A stretch of 64,000 nt of DNA from Sciscionella sediminilitoris (GTDB taxonomy: Bacteria; Actinomycetota; Actinomycetes; Mycobacteriales; Pseudonocardiaceae). Positions 34,529 through 43,542 of this stretch are shown here, in pieces. Location of the stretch: contig NZ_JALM01000067.1 in the NCBI RefSeq assembly GCF_000737195.2, positions 1 to 64,000 on the forward strand. The letters are read 5' to 3'. How positions within the stretch are numbered: the stretch's first letter is position 1; the number at the start of each line of letters is the position of its first letter. The notes below the pieces were generated by a model. That model ran no database searches. It saw only the letters and a program-made list of their open reading frames with translations, and had not been told where the DNA came from. Made by a program: the position numbers and the translations under genes.

Positions 34529-35977
34529 TCAGCCGACCTCCTCGCGGACCGTGGCGGGCATTCCGGCCTTCTCCAGGCTCGAATGCTTGGCGCCGTAGGT
34601 GAAATAGTAGATCAGCGCCGCGCCGACCCACAGGGCGAACAGCAGGTAGGTCTCGGTGGGCAGGCCGATGATCAGGTACACGCACGCGGCGATGGACAGC
34701 AGCGGGGTGACCGGATAGCCGGGCACCCGGAACGGCGGGGGCCGCGGATCACGGCGGCGCAACTGGATCACGCCGATCGAGACCACGATGAACGCGACCA
34801 GGGTGCCCATACTGGTGAGATTGGCCAGAGTGGACAGTGGGACGAACCCGGCGAGCAGGGCGACGAAGACGCACACGATCCAGGTGTTCGCCACCGGAGT
34901 GCGGGTTTTCCGGCTCACCGAACGGAATCGCGCGGGAAGCATGCCGTCCCGGCCCATCGAGTAGAGCACCCGCGTCTGGCCGTAGATGGTGATCAGGGTG
35001 ACCCCGAAGATGGAGATCACCCCGCCGATCGCGATCACCAGCGAGGGCCAGCCTGCCCCGGTGACCGCGTGCATGATCCCGGCGAGGTCGCCGTTCGTGC
35101 CCGCGAACTCGCCCCAGGGAAGGGCACCGACCCCGGCCAGCGCGACGAGCGCGTACACCACGGTGACCACGATGACCGAGAACACGATCGCCAGCGGGAC
35201 CGTGCGCTTGGGATTGCGTACCTCCTCTCCCCCGGTGGCCACCAGGTCGATGCCGATATAGGAGAAGAAGATCATCGAACCGGCCGAACCGATCCCGGCC
35301 ATGCCGAGCGGGGCGAACGGCGCCAGATTGTGCGAGCTGAACGCGGTGAAGGCCACGCACACGAACAGCGCGAGGACCGCGAGCTTGAGCACCACGGTGA
35401 TCGCGTTCATGGTGGCCGACTCGCGGACCCCGCGCACCAGCAGCAGGCAGCAGCCGAGCACGAGCACCACCGAGGGCAGGTTCACCACGCCGCCCTGCGC
35501 CGGTGCGCTGCTCAGCTCCGCGGGAAGCGCGGTCCCGAAGGCCTCGGTGAGGAACTGGTTGAGGTACTGCCCCCAGCCGACGGCCACCGCACCCGAGCAG
35601 ATCCCGTACTCCAGTAGCAGGCAGGCGCCGATGATGTAGGCGACGAACTCCCCCATGGTCGCGTACGCGTAGGTGTACGAGGCCCCGGAGACGGGAATGC
35701 GCGAGGCCATCTCCGCGTAGCACAGCGCGGTGAGCGCCGCGGTGATCCCGGCGATCAGGAACGAGAGGATCACCGCGGGTCCGGCCTTCGGCACCGCCTC
35801 GGTGAGCACCACGAAGATCCCGGTCCCGATCGTCGAGCCGACCCCGACCATGGTGAGTTTGCCGAGCCCGACCGAGCGGTCGAGGGCACCCGAGTCGTCC
35901 TCCGAGCCGGACTCCGCCAGCAGGGTCTCGACCGATTTTCGCCGGGTCATCCGCTGCCAGGTCAGGCTGGACGGCAT
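34529..35977 (-). CDS. APC-family amino acid permease (CAT type)
   Basis: A transporter of about 482 residues with 12 or more membrane segments. The first is VGVGSTIGTGIFVVLTEAVP, which includes the substrate-binding G-S/T-x-G-T-G-I-F of APC carriers. LCYAEMASRIPVSGASYTYA is also characteristic. It is nearest the cationic amino acid / YfnA-like group. The start is placed at 35977 (MPSSLTWQRMTRRKS) with GGAAGGGG about 8 nt upstream; an upstream ATG (36028) would add 17 residues. Being next to the betaine cluster, it might import a methylated amine, which is inference. Confidence 0.88.
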   Translation of the reverse strand: MPSSLTWQRMTRRKSVETLLAESGSEDDSGALDRSVGLGKLTMVGVGSTIGTGIFVVLTEAVPKAGPAVILSFLIAGITAALTALCYAEMASRIPVSGASYTYAYATMGEFVAYIIGACLLLEYGICSGAVAVGWGQYLNQFLTEAFGTALPAELSSAPAQGGVVNLPSVVLVLGCCLLLVRGVRESATMNAITVVLKLAVLALFVCVAFTAFSSHNLAPFAPLGMAGIGSAGSMIFFSYIGIDLVATGGEEVRNPKRTVPLAIVFSVIVVTVVYALVALAGVGALPWGEFAGTNGDLAGIMHAVTGAGWPSLVIAIGGVISIFGVTLITIYGQTRVLYSMGRDGMLPARFRSVSRKTRTPVANTWIVCVFVALLAGFVPLSTLANLTSMGTLVAFIVVSIGVIQLRRRDPRPPPFRVPGYPVTPLLSIAACVYLIIGLPTETYLLFALWVGAALIYYFTYGAKHSSLEKAGMPATVREEVG

Positions 35978-36084
35978 CCGCGTTGCCCCTTCCTCCGTGT
36001 CGACAGCAGGCCGGGCCAGCGGAATCACCCTCTACCACAGACCTCGTCGTCCGAAACAGAACTTGTCGAGAGGGACAGTATTGA

Positions 36085-36131
36085 CGCGAAAAACTTCGGT
36101 CAAGACCGGTTGGGTGCCCAGTTTTTTCGCG
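36085..36131 (-). terminator. hairpin downstream of the polysaccharide deacetylase gene
   Basis: On the minus strand AGTTTTTCGCG (36085-36095) pairs with CGCGAAAAAACT (36120-36131), with one bulged base, and an inner CGGTC-aa-GACCG stem-loop lies between. It follows the deacetylase stop by 5 bp and can serve as its terminator. Confidence 0.5.
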
Positions 36132-36135
36132 AACT

Positions 36136-36918
36136 TCACACTGCGGTGCGGCTCGGGAAGTCGAAATGCCAGCCTTCGGCGAGCAGCTTCGGGATGAGCT
36201 GGCGCAGCGCGGCGACGGTCTGCGCGCGGTTCCCGCCACCGTCGTGCATCAGGATCACCCCGCCCGGCTTGAGCTCACGGCGCACCTTGGCCAGGATCGC
36301 GGGCACCCCGGGACGTTTCCAGTCGGCGGTGTCCACGGTCCACGCGAGCGAGCGCAGATCGTGCCCCGCGGCGACCCGGCGAATGGTCTGGTTCCACTTC
36401 CCGCCCGGCGCGCGGTAGTAGAGCACCTGCGCGTTCGGGCCCGCGGCGCGCGCGATCGCCGCGGCCCCGCCGACGACCTGGTGATCGATCGCGGTGAGCT
36501 TCTTGCCGGGCAGGTGCTCGTCGTGGTCGAGGGTGTGATCGCAGAGCCGCATCCCGGCGGCGGCCACCTCGGCGACCACCCTGGGCTGGTTCGCCGCCTG
36601 CTTGCCGATCATGCAGAAGGTGGCCTTGACGTTGTATTTCTTCAGTACCTCGAGCACCTCGCGGGTGTAGTTGCCGTTCGGCCCGTCGTCGAAGGTCAGC
36701 GCGGCCCATTTGCCGCCCTTGTGCTCGGTGCTCGTGGAACTGCTCAACAGGGCCTTGGGTGGCGGGATCACCGGTTCGCTCATCGAGGGGGCCGGTCGCC
36801 CCTGTGGATCGGGACCGGGGCTCGAACCACCGCACCCGGCGGCGAGCACTCCGCACAGCACCGCGACCGCGATGGCCGCGCTCGTTCTCGGCCGTCTACA
36901 GCCCACTCGATCGAGCAT
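36136..36918 (-). CDS. secreted polysaccharide deacetylase (lipoprotein)
   Basis: A 260-residue NodB-type deacetylase. The N-terminus is a lipoprotein signal with lipobox LAAGC. The catalytic motifs are ALTFDDGP (base Asp and metal Asp), DHTLDHDEH (metal histidines), YYRAPGGKW, and VILMHDGGGNR (catalytic His). It should remove acetyl groups from cell-wall peptidoglycan or extracellular aminosugar polymers. A Ser/Pro-rich linker of about 30 residues follows the lipidated cysteine. It stands alone and is probably ended by the hairpin 5 bp downstream. Confidence 0.9.
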   Translation of the reverse strand: MLDRVGCRRPRTSAAIAVAVLCGVLAAGCGGSSPGPDPQGRPAPSMSEPVIPPPKALLSSSTSTEHKGGKWAALTFDDGPNGNYTREVLEVLKKYNVKATFCMIGKQAANQPRVVAEVAAAGMRLCDHTLDHDEHLPGKKLTAIDHQVVGGAAAIARAAGPNAQVLYYRAPGGKWNQTIRRVAAGHDLRSLAWTVDTADWKRPGVPAILAKVRRELKPGGVILMHDGGGNRAQTVAALRQLIPKLLAEGWHFDFPSRTAV

Positions 36919-37029
36919 CAGAATTCCCCTCCCAAGGATTCACGACTCCAACCGCACAGCCTATCGATGCAGGTAGAGGCGCCCGAATTCGCACGCATTG
37001 ACTCGATTGGGACTCCCCAAGGACATGAT

Positions 37030-37045
37030 CCTACTCAGAAGTAGG
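37030..37045. promoter_or_regulatory. inverted repeat upstream of the monooxygenase
   Basis: CCTACT-caga-AGTAGG is a perfect 6-bp inverted repeat 35 bp before the start of the flavin monooxygenase gene. Its place suggests an operator or a short 5' hairpin; no regulator lies next to it. Confidence 0.4.
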
Positions 37046-37080
37046 TTATTGCGTTAGCCTGATTCGCGGAGGTGGTCAGC

Positions 37081-38562
37081 GTGGACCACGAGATCATCAT
37101 CGTCGGCGCCGGATTCTCCGGAATCGGAATGGGCATGCGGCTCGCCGCGGCCGGGATCGAGGACTTCCTGATCCTCGAATCGGATACCGAGATCGGCGGG
37201 ACCTGGCGGGACAACACCTACCCCGGGGTCGCCGTTGACACCCCGCTGGTCTACTCCTATCCCTGGTCCTGGGCCCCGGCCCCGAAGTTCAGCCGGGCCT
37301 TTCCCCCTGGGCACGAGATCAGGGCCTACGCCGAGCGATGCGTCACCGAGTGCGGGCTCGAACCGCGCATCCGGTTCGGGGCTCGGGTCACCGCGGCGCG
37401 GTTCGAACAGGACCGGGACACCTGGCTGGTCGAACTGGCCGACGGCGAGACGCTGCGCACCCGGTTCCTGATCCCGGCGACCGGGGTACTCGCCCGCCCC
37501 AAACCGCCGGAGATCCCCGGGCTCGAGGACTATGCGGGCACCCTGGTGCACAGCGCGGACTGGGATCCGGATGTGGAGCTCGCGGACAAGGATGTCGCGG
37601 TGATCGGCACCGGCGCCTCCGCGCTGCAGCTGATCCCGAAGGTGGCGCGGCGGGCCCGTTCGCTCACCGTCTATCAGCGCACGCCGATCTGGGTGTTCCC
37701 CAAACTCGATCCGCGATTCCCACGCCCGCTGCGCACCCTGTTCGACCGGGTCCCCGCCGCCCAGCGCGCGGTGCGCACCGGAGCACTGCTCGCCGTGGAA
37801 GCGGTGTTCACCGTGGCCGCGCTGCAGTACACCCGGCTGCCCTTCGTCGCGCATACCGCGGAACGAATCTGCAAAATGCATCTGCGCGCCCAGGTGCCGG
37901 ATCCCGAACTGCGCCGCAAACTCACCCCGGACTACGGATTCGGGTGCAAGCGGCCGTCCATGTCGAACAGCTACCTGCGCGCCTTCACCAAGAATCACGT
38001 CGAACTGGTCACCGATCCGATCGGGAAAATCACCGCGGACGGGGTACTCGGCCGGGACGGCCGCGAACGCCGGGCCGAAGTGCTGATTCTGGCCACCGGA
38101 TTCCTCACCACCGAACGCGGTAACATCCCGAGTTTTCCGGTCTATGGCAGCGAAGGAGGCGAACTCGCCGATTTCTGGGCCGAGCACCGGTACCAGGCTT
38201 ACGAGGGCGCCTCGCTGCCGGTGGCGCCGAATCTGTGGCTGATGTTCGGCCCGTACGCGTTCACCGGCGCCTCGTATTTCGGGCTGATCGAGGCGGTCAC
38301 CAACCACATCCTGCGCTGTATCGAATACGCCAGGGGAAACGGCTCGACCAGGGTGACCGTGCGCGCCGAGGCCAACGATCGCTATTTCGCCACGATGCGG
38401 CGGCGATTGCGGCACAGCGTGTTCCACAACAACTGCGCCGGAGCGAACAGCTACTACTTCGACGCGCGCGGGGACGCACCGTTTCTGCGCCCGACAACCA
38501 CCTACGAGTCGATCTGGCGCAGCAAGCATTTCAGCCTCGCCGATTACGAATTCAGCCCGTAA
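37081..38562 (+). CDS. flavin-containing / Baeyer-Villiger-type monooxygenase
   Basis: A 493-residue NAD(P)H-dependent flavoprotein. The FAD motif HEIIIVGAGFSGIGMGMRLA opens the protein, the NADPH motif DVAVIGTGASALQLIPKVA lies near residue 178, and YAGTLVHSADWD matches the Baeyer-Villiger fingerprint FxGxxxHxxxW/D. It would oxidise ketones or heteroatom compounds; no substrate can be read. GTG 37081 is chosen because GGAGG lies 9 nt upstream; GTG 37072 abuts that site. It appears monocistronic. Confidence 0.9.
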   Translation: MDHEIIIVGAGFSGIGMGMRLAAAGIEDFLILESDTEIGGTWRDNTYPGVAVDTPLVYSYPWSWAPAPKFSRAFPPGHEIRAYAERCVTECGLEPRIRFGARVTAARFEQDRDTWLVELADGETLRTRFLIPATGVLARPKPPEIPGLEDYAGTLVHSADWDPDVELADKDVAVIGTGASALQLIPKVARRARSLTVYQRTPIWVFPKLDPRFPRPLRTLFDRVPAAQRAVRTGALLAVEAVFTVAALQYTRLPFVAHTAERICKMHLRAQVPDPELRRKLTPDYGFGCKRPSMSNSYLRAFTKNHVELVTDPIGKITADGVLGRDGRERRAEVLILATGFLTTERGNIPSFPVYGSEGGELADFWAEHRYQAYEGASLPVAPNLWLMFGPYAFTGASYFGLIEAVTNHILRCIEYARGNGSTRVTVRAEANDRYFATMRRRLRHSVFHNNCAGANSYYFDARGDAPFLRPTTTYESIWRSKHFSLADYEFSP

Positions 38563-38640
38563 GTTTGGCGTGGCCTGCTGCAAAATCTCGCTTCGCACAG
38601 CATGATGGAGGCAGGGCGCACCAAATTACGGAGAAGAGGA

Positions 38641-39597
38641 ATGCTCGTCAAGGTCGGACCCACCCATGTCCGGCGTGCGGAGGATTCGTCGGGGGCACTA
38701 CGGCGGATCGCGGAGCTGTTCGCCAGCTCGCTGGACACGCCGGGACTTCTGCTCGTCGGTGCCCGGGTGCCGCATCAGCTGCACGGGCACCGGACGATCG
38801 GCGCACTCGCGATCACCCCGCACGGGATCACCGCGATCGAGGTCGCCGATCTGCTGCAGCGCCAGCGCGGCACCCTGCGCTGTTCGCCCTCGGCGAGCTG
38901 GACCGTCGACGGCCAGCCTGCGCTGATCCGCACCCGGCAGGCCAATCCGGCCAGCGAACTGGACACGAACATCTACGCGCTCGGCGAGGCGCTCGAGGGC
39001 TACGGCGTGGACGTCGGGCGGATCGGCGGCCTGGTCATCGTCGTCCCCGCCGAGGAACACGACCTGCACATCGCCGGGCACGGGCGGCTGCGCCGGGGCA
39101 TGAACGTGGTACTCGCCCAGGACCTCGGCAACGCGCGCGACCTGCGCCGGCACCTGCACCACCAGGGCAAGCGCAAGGACACCTGGTCCGCGGACGGGGT
39201 GCTCGCCGTCTGCGAGGCACTCGGCGCGGCCGAACAGGCACCGAGCCGTGAGGAACTCATCGCCGAAGGCTTCGCCGCGCAGCCGACCGGGAAGACCCCG
39301 TCCCGGGCCACCTCGACCCTGCGTGCCCCCGCGCTGCGCACCCCCAAGCCCGCCGTGCTGACCAGCCCCGAACCACCACTGGCCGAGGCGGGTGAGGATC
39401 CGCCGACCCCGCCGCACGGCATCGCGGCGATCGTGCAGGAGGAGGAAGAACCCGAGTACGAGGCGTTCCCGCAGCGCAGGCGCACCATCAGCACCAAGCG
39501 GTACCGCGGCTTCATCCCCGCGGTGATCGCCCTGGTCATCGCGGTGCTGCTCGGCCTGATGCTGGTGGAGTGGCTGCGTCAGGTGTTCCACCCGTAG
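38641..39597 (+). CDS. NERD-like domain protein with C-terminal membrane anchor
   Basis: A 318-residue protein. Residues about 20-110 ([20 protein letters not shown]) resemble a nuclease-related NERD-type fold, though the usual catalytic lysine after the Glu is not obvious. Residues 195-275 are a Pro/Ala-rich linker with an acidic patch ([10 protein letters not shown]). A single membrane segment near the C-terminus ([20 protein letters not shown]) gives a tail-anchored topology. ATG 38641 has GAGGA 4 nt upstream. The 3' end overlaps the convergent TetR gene by 62 bp. The function is unknown. Confidence 0.65.
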   Translation: MLVKVGPTHVRRAEDSSGALRRIAELFASSLDTPGLLLVGARVPHQLHGHRTIGALAITPHGITAIEVADLLQRQRGTLRCSPSASWTVDGQPALIRTRQANPASELDTNIYALGEALEGYGVDVGRIGGLVIVVPAEEHDLHIAGHGRLRRGMNVVLAQDLGNARDLRRHLHHQGKRKDTWSADGVLAVCEALGAAEQAPSREELIAEGFAAQPTGKTPSRATSTLRAPALRTPKPAVLTSPEPPLAEAGEDPPTPPHGIAAIVQEEEEPEYEAFPQRRRTISTKRYRGFIPAVIALVIAVLLGLMLVEWLRQVFHP

Positions 39598-40252
39598 GGC
39601 CACCCGGCGCGGTCAAGGGGGTCGCGCCGATCTCCACGGCAAGGGCCTCCGCCGCGAGGCGCAGATGTCCCTTCGCCCGCTGCCATCGAAGCTGGAGGCG
39701 CTGTTCGTCCGCGTCGATGAACTCGGCGACGAGCAGCCCGCGAATGGTGTCCATGGCGGTGTAGACCCAGTGCCGAAAGCTGGTGTGTTCGGCGAAGGAG
39801 GGGAAGATCGCGCTGCCGCGTTCCACGATGCTCGCGGTGACCGCGGGTTCGATCTGCTTGAGCTGCGCCCGCAGTTCCGGATCGGTGCGCGCGGCGGTCC
39901 ACAGTTCCATGGTCGCGGCGAACACCGGTCCCTGGTGCACCGACCACAGCAGGTCGAGCCCGGCATCGATCTTGTCCGGGGCCCGCCGCAATCGTTCGAT
40001 CTGTTCGGCGTCGAGCACGGAACGGCGCTCGGCGAGGTGCCGCACCGCCGCGATGACCAGTTCGGCCTTGGTGTGGAAGTGGTGGACCTGGGCGCCCCTC
40101 GTCACCCCGGCGCGATCGGCGACCCGGGTGGTCGTTGTCCCCGAATAGCCGTACTCGATGAGGCAGTCCACGGTCGCGTCGAGCAGTTTCCGCCGCATGG
40201 ACGCGCTGCGTTCCTCCTGGGAACGGCGCTGCTTTCGCGGTTGCTCGGACAC
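39536..40252 (-). CDS. TetR family regulator
   Basis: A 238-residue TetR repressor. The HTH ([20 protein letters not shown]) is followed by the usual [12 protein letters not shown] helix. The C-terminal 25 residues are Pro/Gly/Ala-rich and lie in the region overlapping the convergent gene. GTG 40252 is taken; an internal ATG at residue 19 is an alternative. It is divergent from the nitroreductase-family gene, with a perfect inverted repeat between them, which is the likely operator. Confidence 0.85.
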   Translation of the reverse strand: MSEQPRKQRRSQEERSASMRRKLLDATVDCLIEYGYSGTTTTRVADRAGVTRGAQVHHFHTKAELVIAAVRHLAERRSVLDAEQIERLRRAPDKIDAGLDLLWSVHQGPVFAATMELWTAARTDPELRAQLKQIEPAVTASIVERGSAIFPSFAEHTSFRHWVYTAMDTIRGLLVAEFIDADEQRLQLRWQRAKGHLRLAAEALAVEIGATPLTAPGGPTGGTPDAATPPASGRAAPR

Positions 40253-40274
40253 GGCCGGAGAATAACACTCACAT

Positions 40275-40288
40275 ACAGGCGTGCCTGT
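40275..40288. promoter_or_regulatory. TetR operator candidate
   Basis: ACAGGC-GT-GCCTGT is a perfect 14-bp inverted repeat between the divergent TetR and nitroreductase-family genes, flanked by ACAT and CTTT. The size and position suit a TetR dimer. Confidence 0.7.
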
Positions 40289-40327
40289 CTTTTGAGCGTG
40301 CCGCGCGCATCGGGTAGAGATGGGGAC

Positions 40328-40765
40328 ATGCCACTACAGGGAGAGTACGAGCCCAGCCCCTTCGAGCTGGCCCGCGAACAGGCCGAGGCATTCGAGCAGT
40401 CCGGTGGCCAAGAGGCCACGACCATGCACGACCTGCCGATCATCGTGCTCACCAGCAAGGGAGCCAAGACCGGCAAGCTGCGCAAGACCCCGCTGATGCG
40501 GGTGGAGCACGAGGGCAGCTACGCGGCGGTGGCCTCGCTCGGCGGCGCCCCGAAGCACCCGGTCTGGTACCACAACCTGAAGAAGGAACCGCACGTCGAG
40601 CTGCAGGACGGCGCGGTCAAGCGCGACTACACCGCCCGCGAGGTCAGCGGCGAGGAGCGGGACATCTGGTGGCGGCGCGCGGTCGAGGCCTTCCCGCAGT
40701 ACGCCGAGTACCAGTCCAAAACCGACCGGGTGATCCCGGTTTTCGTGCTCGATCCGGTCAGCTGA
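40328..40765 (+). CDS. nitroreductase/quinone reductase family protein (F420-linked, Ddn-like)
   Basis: A 145-residue split-barrel protein. [20 protein letters not shown] near residue 35-55 and [19 protein letters not shown] are the signatures of the deazaflavin-dependent nitroreductase family, which binds F420 through the K-T-G-x-x-R-x-T loop. Members reduce quinones and related electrophiles. ATG 40328 is 75 bp from the divergent TetR start, across its operator. It overlaps the stop of the convergent quinone reductase by 8 bp. Confidence 0.88.
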   Translation: MPLQGEYEPSPFELAREQAEAFEQSGGQEATTMHDLPIIVLTSKGAKTGKLRKTPLMRVEHEGSYAAVASLGGAPKHPVWYHNLKKEPHVELQDGAVKRDYTAREVSGEERDIWWRRAVEAFPQYAEYQSKTDRVIPVFVLDPVS

Positions 40766-41699
40766 TCTCCAGCAGCACCTTGCCGAGTGCCGCCCGGTCG
40801 AGCAGTACCCGATGCGCGTCGGCGGCCTCGGTGAGCGGGTAACCGGTGGTGCGCGGCCGCAGCATTCCCGATGCGGCGAGACGCAGCAGTTCGCGGCCGT
40901 GTTCGGCGTAGCGTTCCGGATCGGCGCGCACGTAGGGAGCCATCCCGAAGCCGCGCACGCACCGCATGCCCATCCGCAGCGGGGTCGCGTCCACGTAGCC
41001 GTCGGCCGCGCTGTAGCTGACCACCGTGCCGAACGGGCGCAGCGCGGCGACCGAACGGCCGAGCACCGCACCGCCCACCCCGTCCACGACCCGGTCGGCC
41101 ACCTCCTCGGCGCCGAACTCCGCGTAGCCGAGCACCTCCGCGGCGCCCAGTTCGCGCAGGAAACCCGCCTTGGCCTTGTCCCCGGCCACGCCGAGTACCG
41201 ATCCCGCGCCGAGCAGTCCGGCCAGCTGCACCGCGAGGTGCCCGACCCCGCCCGCCGCCCCGGTCACGGCGACCGTTTCGCCTTCCCGGATGCCCGCCGT
41301 GCGCAGTGCGCCGAGCGCGACCTGGCCGTTACGCACCAATGCGGCACCGGTCGCGAAGTCCACCGAATCTCCGAGCGCGATGCTGAAGGATTCCGCGGAG
41401 AGGGCGTAGTCGGCGTAGGCACCGGTGAACGCGACCGCGGCCACCCGGTCCCCCTCGGCGAATCCGGTCACCCCATCGCCGACCGCGACCACGGTGCCCG
41501 CGATGTCCCCGCCCGGTGCACAGGGCAGGTCCACCCCGCCGCCGTCCGGGCTTCCGCGCAACTGCCGCACGACGGGGGCACTCAACCCGGCGCAGGCGAC
41601 CCGCACCAGTAACTGTCCCTCCCCCGGCTCGGGAACCGGCGCCTCTTCGAGGCGCAGTACCTCCGGACCGCCGTATTCGGCGAAGCTCACCCTACGCAT
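40758..41699 (-). CDS. zinc-independent MDR / quinone oxidoreductase
   Basis: A 313-residue medium-chain reductase. The catalytic N-terminal GroES-like domain ([18 protein letters not shown]) lacks the zinc-binding Cys/His of alcohol dehydrogenases. The NADPH motif is [19 protein letters not shown] near residue 145. It is a quinone reductase-like enzyme. ATG 41699 lies 4 bp after the sugar-kinase stop, so it is the last gene of the amino-sugar operon transcribed from the SIS gene. Its role there is not obvious. Confidence 0.85.
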   Translation of the reverse strand: MRRVSFAEYGGPEVLRLEEAPVPEPGEGQLLVRVACAGLSAPVVRQLRGSPDGGGVDLPCAPGGDIAGTVVAVGDGVTGFAEGDRVAAVAFTGAYADYALSAESFSIALGDSVDFATGAALVRNGQVALGALRTAGIREGETVAVTGAAGGVGHLAVQLAGLLGAGSVLGVAGDKAKAGFLRELGAAEVLGYAEFGAEEVADRVVDGVGGAVLGRSVAALRPFGTVVSYSAADGYVDATPLRMGMRCVRGFGMAPYVRADPERYAEHGRELLRLAASGMLRPRTTGYPLTEAADAHRVLLDRAALGKVLLEIS

Positions 41700-41703
41700 T
41701 CGC

Positions 41704-42606
41704 TCATCCTCGCAGCTCCGTTCCCTTCGCGCAGGAGATTTCCCGCAATGCCAACCGGGCGGCGGCTTCCGCCCCGTCGCCCGCATGGTGCACCCGGGCC
41801 CAGTGCTGCCGGGCGAGCGCGTGCACCCGTTCGGCGAGCGGTCCGTTCCCGGTGAGCAGTCCCCCGGCGAGCACGAGTGGTTCGGTCTCGTGTTCCCGGA
41901 CAAGGGCCGCGGTGGCGAGCAGCTGCGCGGCGGCCTCGTCGAGGATCGCGCACGCCTCGGGCACCGCGGGATCGAGCACGAGCGGGGCGAGCCGGGCCAG
42001 GCTGCCCGGAAGATCGGCGTAGACCGCGGCATAGATGGCCTCGCGATCGCCCACGCCGAGCGCGTCGTACACCCGGCAGGCGAGCTCGTCCGGCCGGTCG
42101 GTGTCGAGCGCGTCCAGCGCGTGCTGCACGGCGCGGCGGCCGAGCCACACCCCGGAGCCGCGGTCGCCGAGCGCCCAGCCGTGCCCATCGGCGTACCGGA
42201 CCGCGGCCCGGTTGCGGATCCGCCCGGCGATCGCCCCCGTTCCCGCGATGAGCGCGCAGCCGTCCGGTTCCCCGGTACCGGCGGCGAAAGCGAGCGCCAC
42301 GTCCCCGATGTGCCGCGGCCTCGCGGTGATACCGATCCCGCGCAGCGCCGCGCCGATCGCCTCGAAGGTCCCGGCGAGCACGTGCCCGCCCGCCATGCCG
42401 AGCAGCACCGCGCGCACGTCCGCGCCCCGGTGCCCCTGCAGTGCGCGAGCGGCCGCCTCGGCGATCCGCGCCGCGCTAGCGGGCACCCCGGCGCTGACCG
42501 GGTTCGCCCCGGCCGCGGTCCCGGTGCCGCGCACCGCTCCCGAGTCGTCGAGCAGTGCGGCCCGCGTCCGGGTTCCGCCGATGTCCATGCCAAGCGCGAG
42601 CGGCAC
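41704..42606 (-). CDS. BadF/BcrA-type sugar kinase (N-acetylglucosamine kinase-like)
   Basis: A 300-residue ASKHA kinase. The phosphate-1 motif is LALGMDIGGTRTRAALLDD, the phosphate-2 region GCALIAGTGAIAGRIRN, and the adenosine motif VLAGGLLTGNGPLAERV. WALGDRGSGVWLGRRAV is the signature shared by eukaryotic and bacterial GlcNAc kinases in this family. It is likely to phosphorylate the sugar imported by the neighbouring NgcEFG-like carrier. The GTG start at 42606 overlaps the permease TAG stop by one base. Confidence 0.85.
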   Translation of the reverse strand: MPLALGMDIGGTRTRAALLDDSGAVRGTGTAAGANPVSAGVPASAARIAEAAARALQGHRGADVRAVLLGMAGGHVLAGTFEAIGAALRGIGITARPRHIGDVALAFAAGTGEPDGCALIAGTGAIAGRIRNRAAVRYADGHGWALGDRGSGVWLGRRAVQHALDALDTDRPDELACRVYDALGVGDREAIYAAVYADLPGSLARLAPLVLDPAVPEACAILDEAAAQLLATAALVREHETEPLVLAGGLLTGNGPLAERVHALARQHWARVHHAGDGAEAAARLALREISCAKGTELRG

Positions 42607-43532
42607 TATTTCACCGCGCCCGCGGTGAGCCCGGCCTGAATGTGCCGTTGGAAGAGCACGTACACGATGATCATGGGCAGGATCGCCATGGAAAGCGCGG
42701 CGAACAGGGCAGGCCAGTCCGCGCGATAACTGGAACTGATCGCGATGTCCGCGATGCCCTGGGTGAGTACCCACTTGTCCTTGGCCTGACCGGAAAGCAG
42801 CACCAGGGGCAGCAGATACTGGTTCCACTGGCCGACCACGTTGAAGATGGTGATGCTGATCAGTCCCGGTTTGGCCATCGGCATCATCACCCGGAAGAAC
42901 AGCCGGGTGTTCGAGCACCCGTCGATCACCGCGGCCTCGGCGACCGGGGTCGGCAGGGTGCGGAAGAACGCGGTGAGGAAGAAAACCGTGAACGGCAGCG
43001 AATAGGCGATGTAGACGAGGATGACCCCGCCGTAGGAATCGAGCCCGATGAACTGGCCGATGCCGGGAATCTGCCCGATATTGCGCACCACGAAGAACAG
43101 CGGGGTCAGCGCGAGGAACACCGGGAAGGCCAGCCCGGCCACGAACACGAAGTAGATGATCCTGCTGCCCCGGAAGGGATAGCGGGCCAGCACATAGGCG
43201 GCCATGGAACCGAGCACCATCGTGCCGACCGTGCCACAGGCGACCACCAGGATCGTGTTCAGGAAGAACCGGCCGATGTTCCCCTCGCTGAACGCGCGGG
43301 CCCAGTTGTCGGTGCGCAGCTGCCCGGGAATCGACCAGGCATTGGTGAACAGTTCGGTATTGGATTTGAACGAGGAAACGAAGATCCAGATGATCGGCAC
43401 GACGATGAGCACGGCCCATACGAAGAGCACCACATGCGAGACACCGCCGAGAAAACCCGATGACTTGCGGGTGCTCACGTTCGCGGGTTCGATCTCGCCA
43501 CGGCCGGTGCGCGCGGGTGCGTCGATACTCAT
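42606..43532 (-). CDS. ngcG: carbohydrate ABC transporter permease (NgcG-like)
   Basis: A 308-residue membrane protein of the MalG group with six membrane segments from residue about 30. The EAA loop VAEAAVIDGCSNTRLFFRV for ATPase contact lies about residue 205. It ends with the typical HIQAGLTAGAVK. It pairs with the permease encoded 10 bp upstream and the binding protein before that. No ATP-binding subunit is nearby, so a shared MsiK-like ATPase elsewhere would be needed. Confidence 0.9.
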   Translation of the reverse strand: MSIDAPARTGRGEIEPANVSTRKSSGFLGGVSHVVLFVWAVLIVVPIIWIFVSSFKSNTELFTNAWSIPGQLRTDNWARAFSEGNIGRFFLNTILVVACGTVGTMVLGSMAAYVLARYPFRGSRIIYFVFVAGLAFPVFLALTPLFFVVRNIGQIPGIGQFIGLDSYGGVILVYIAYSLPFTVFFLTAFFRTLPTPVAEAAVIDGCSNTRLFFRVMMPMAKPGLISITIFNVVGQWNQYLLPLVLLSGQAKDKWVLTQGIADIAISSSYRADWPALFAALSMAILPMIIVYVLFQRHIQAGLTAGAVK

Positions 43533-43542
43533 GCCCTGCCTC

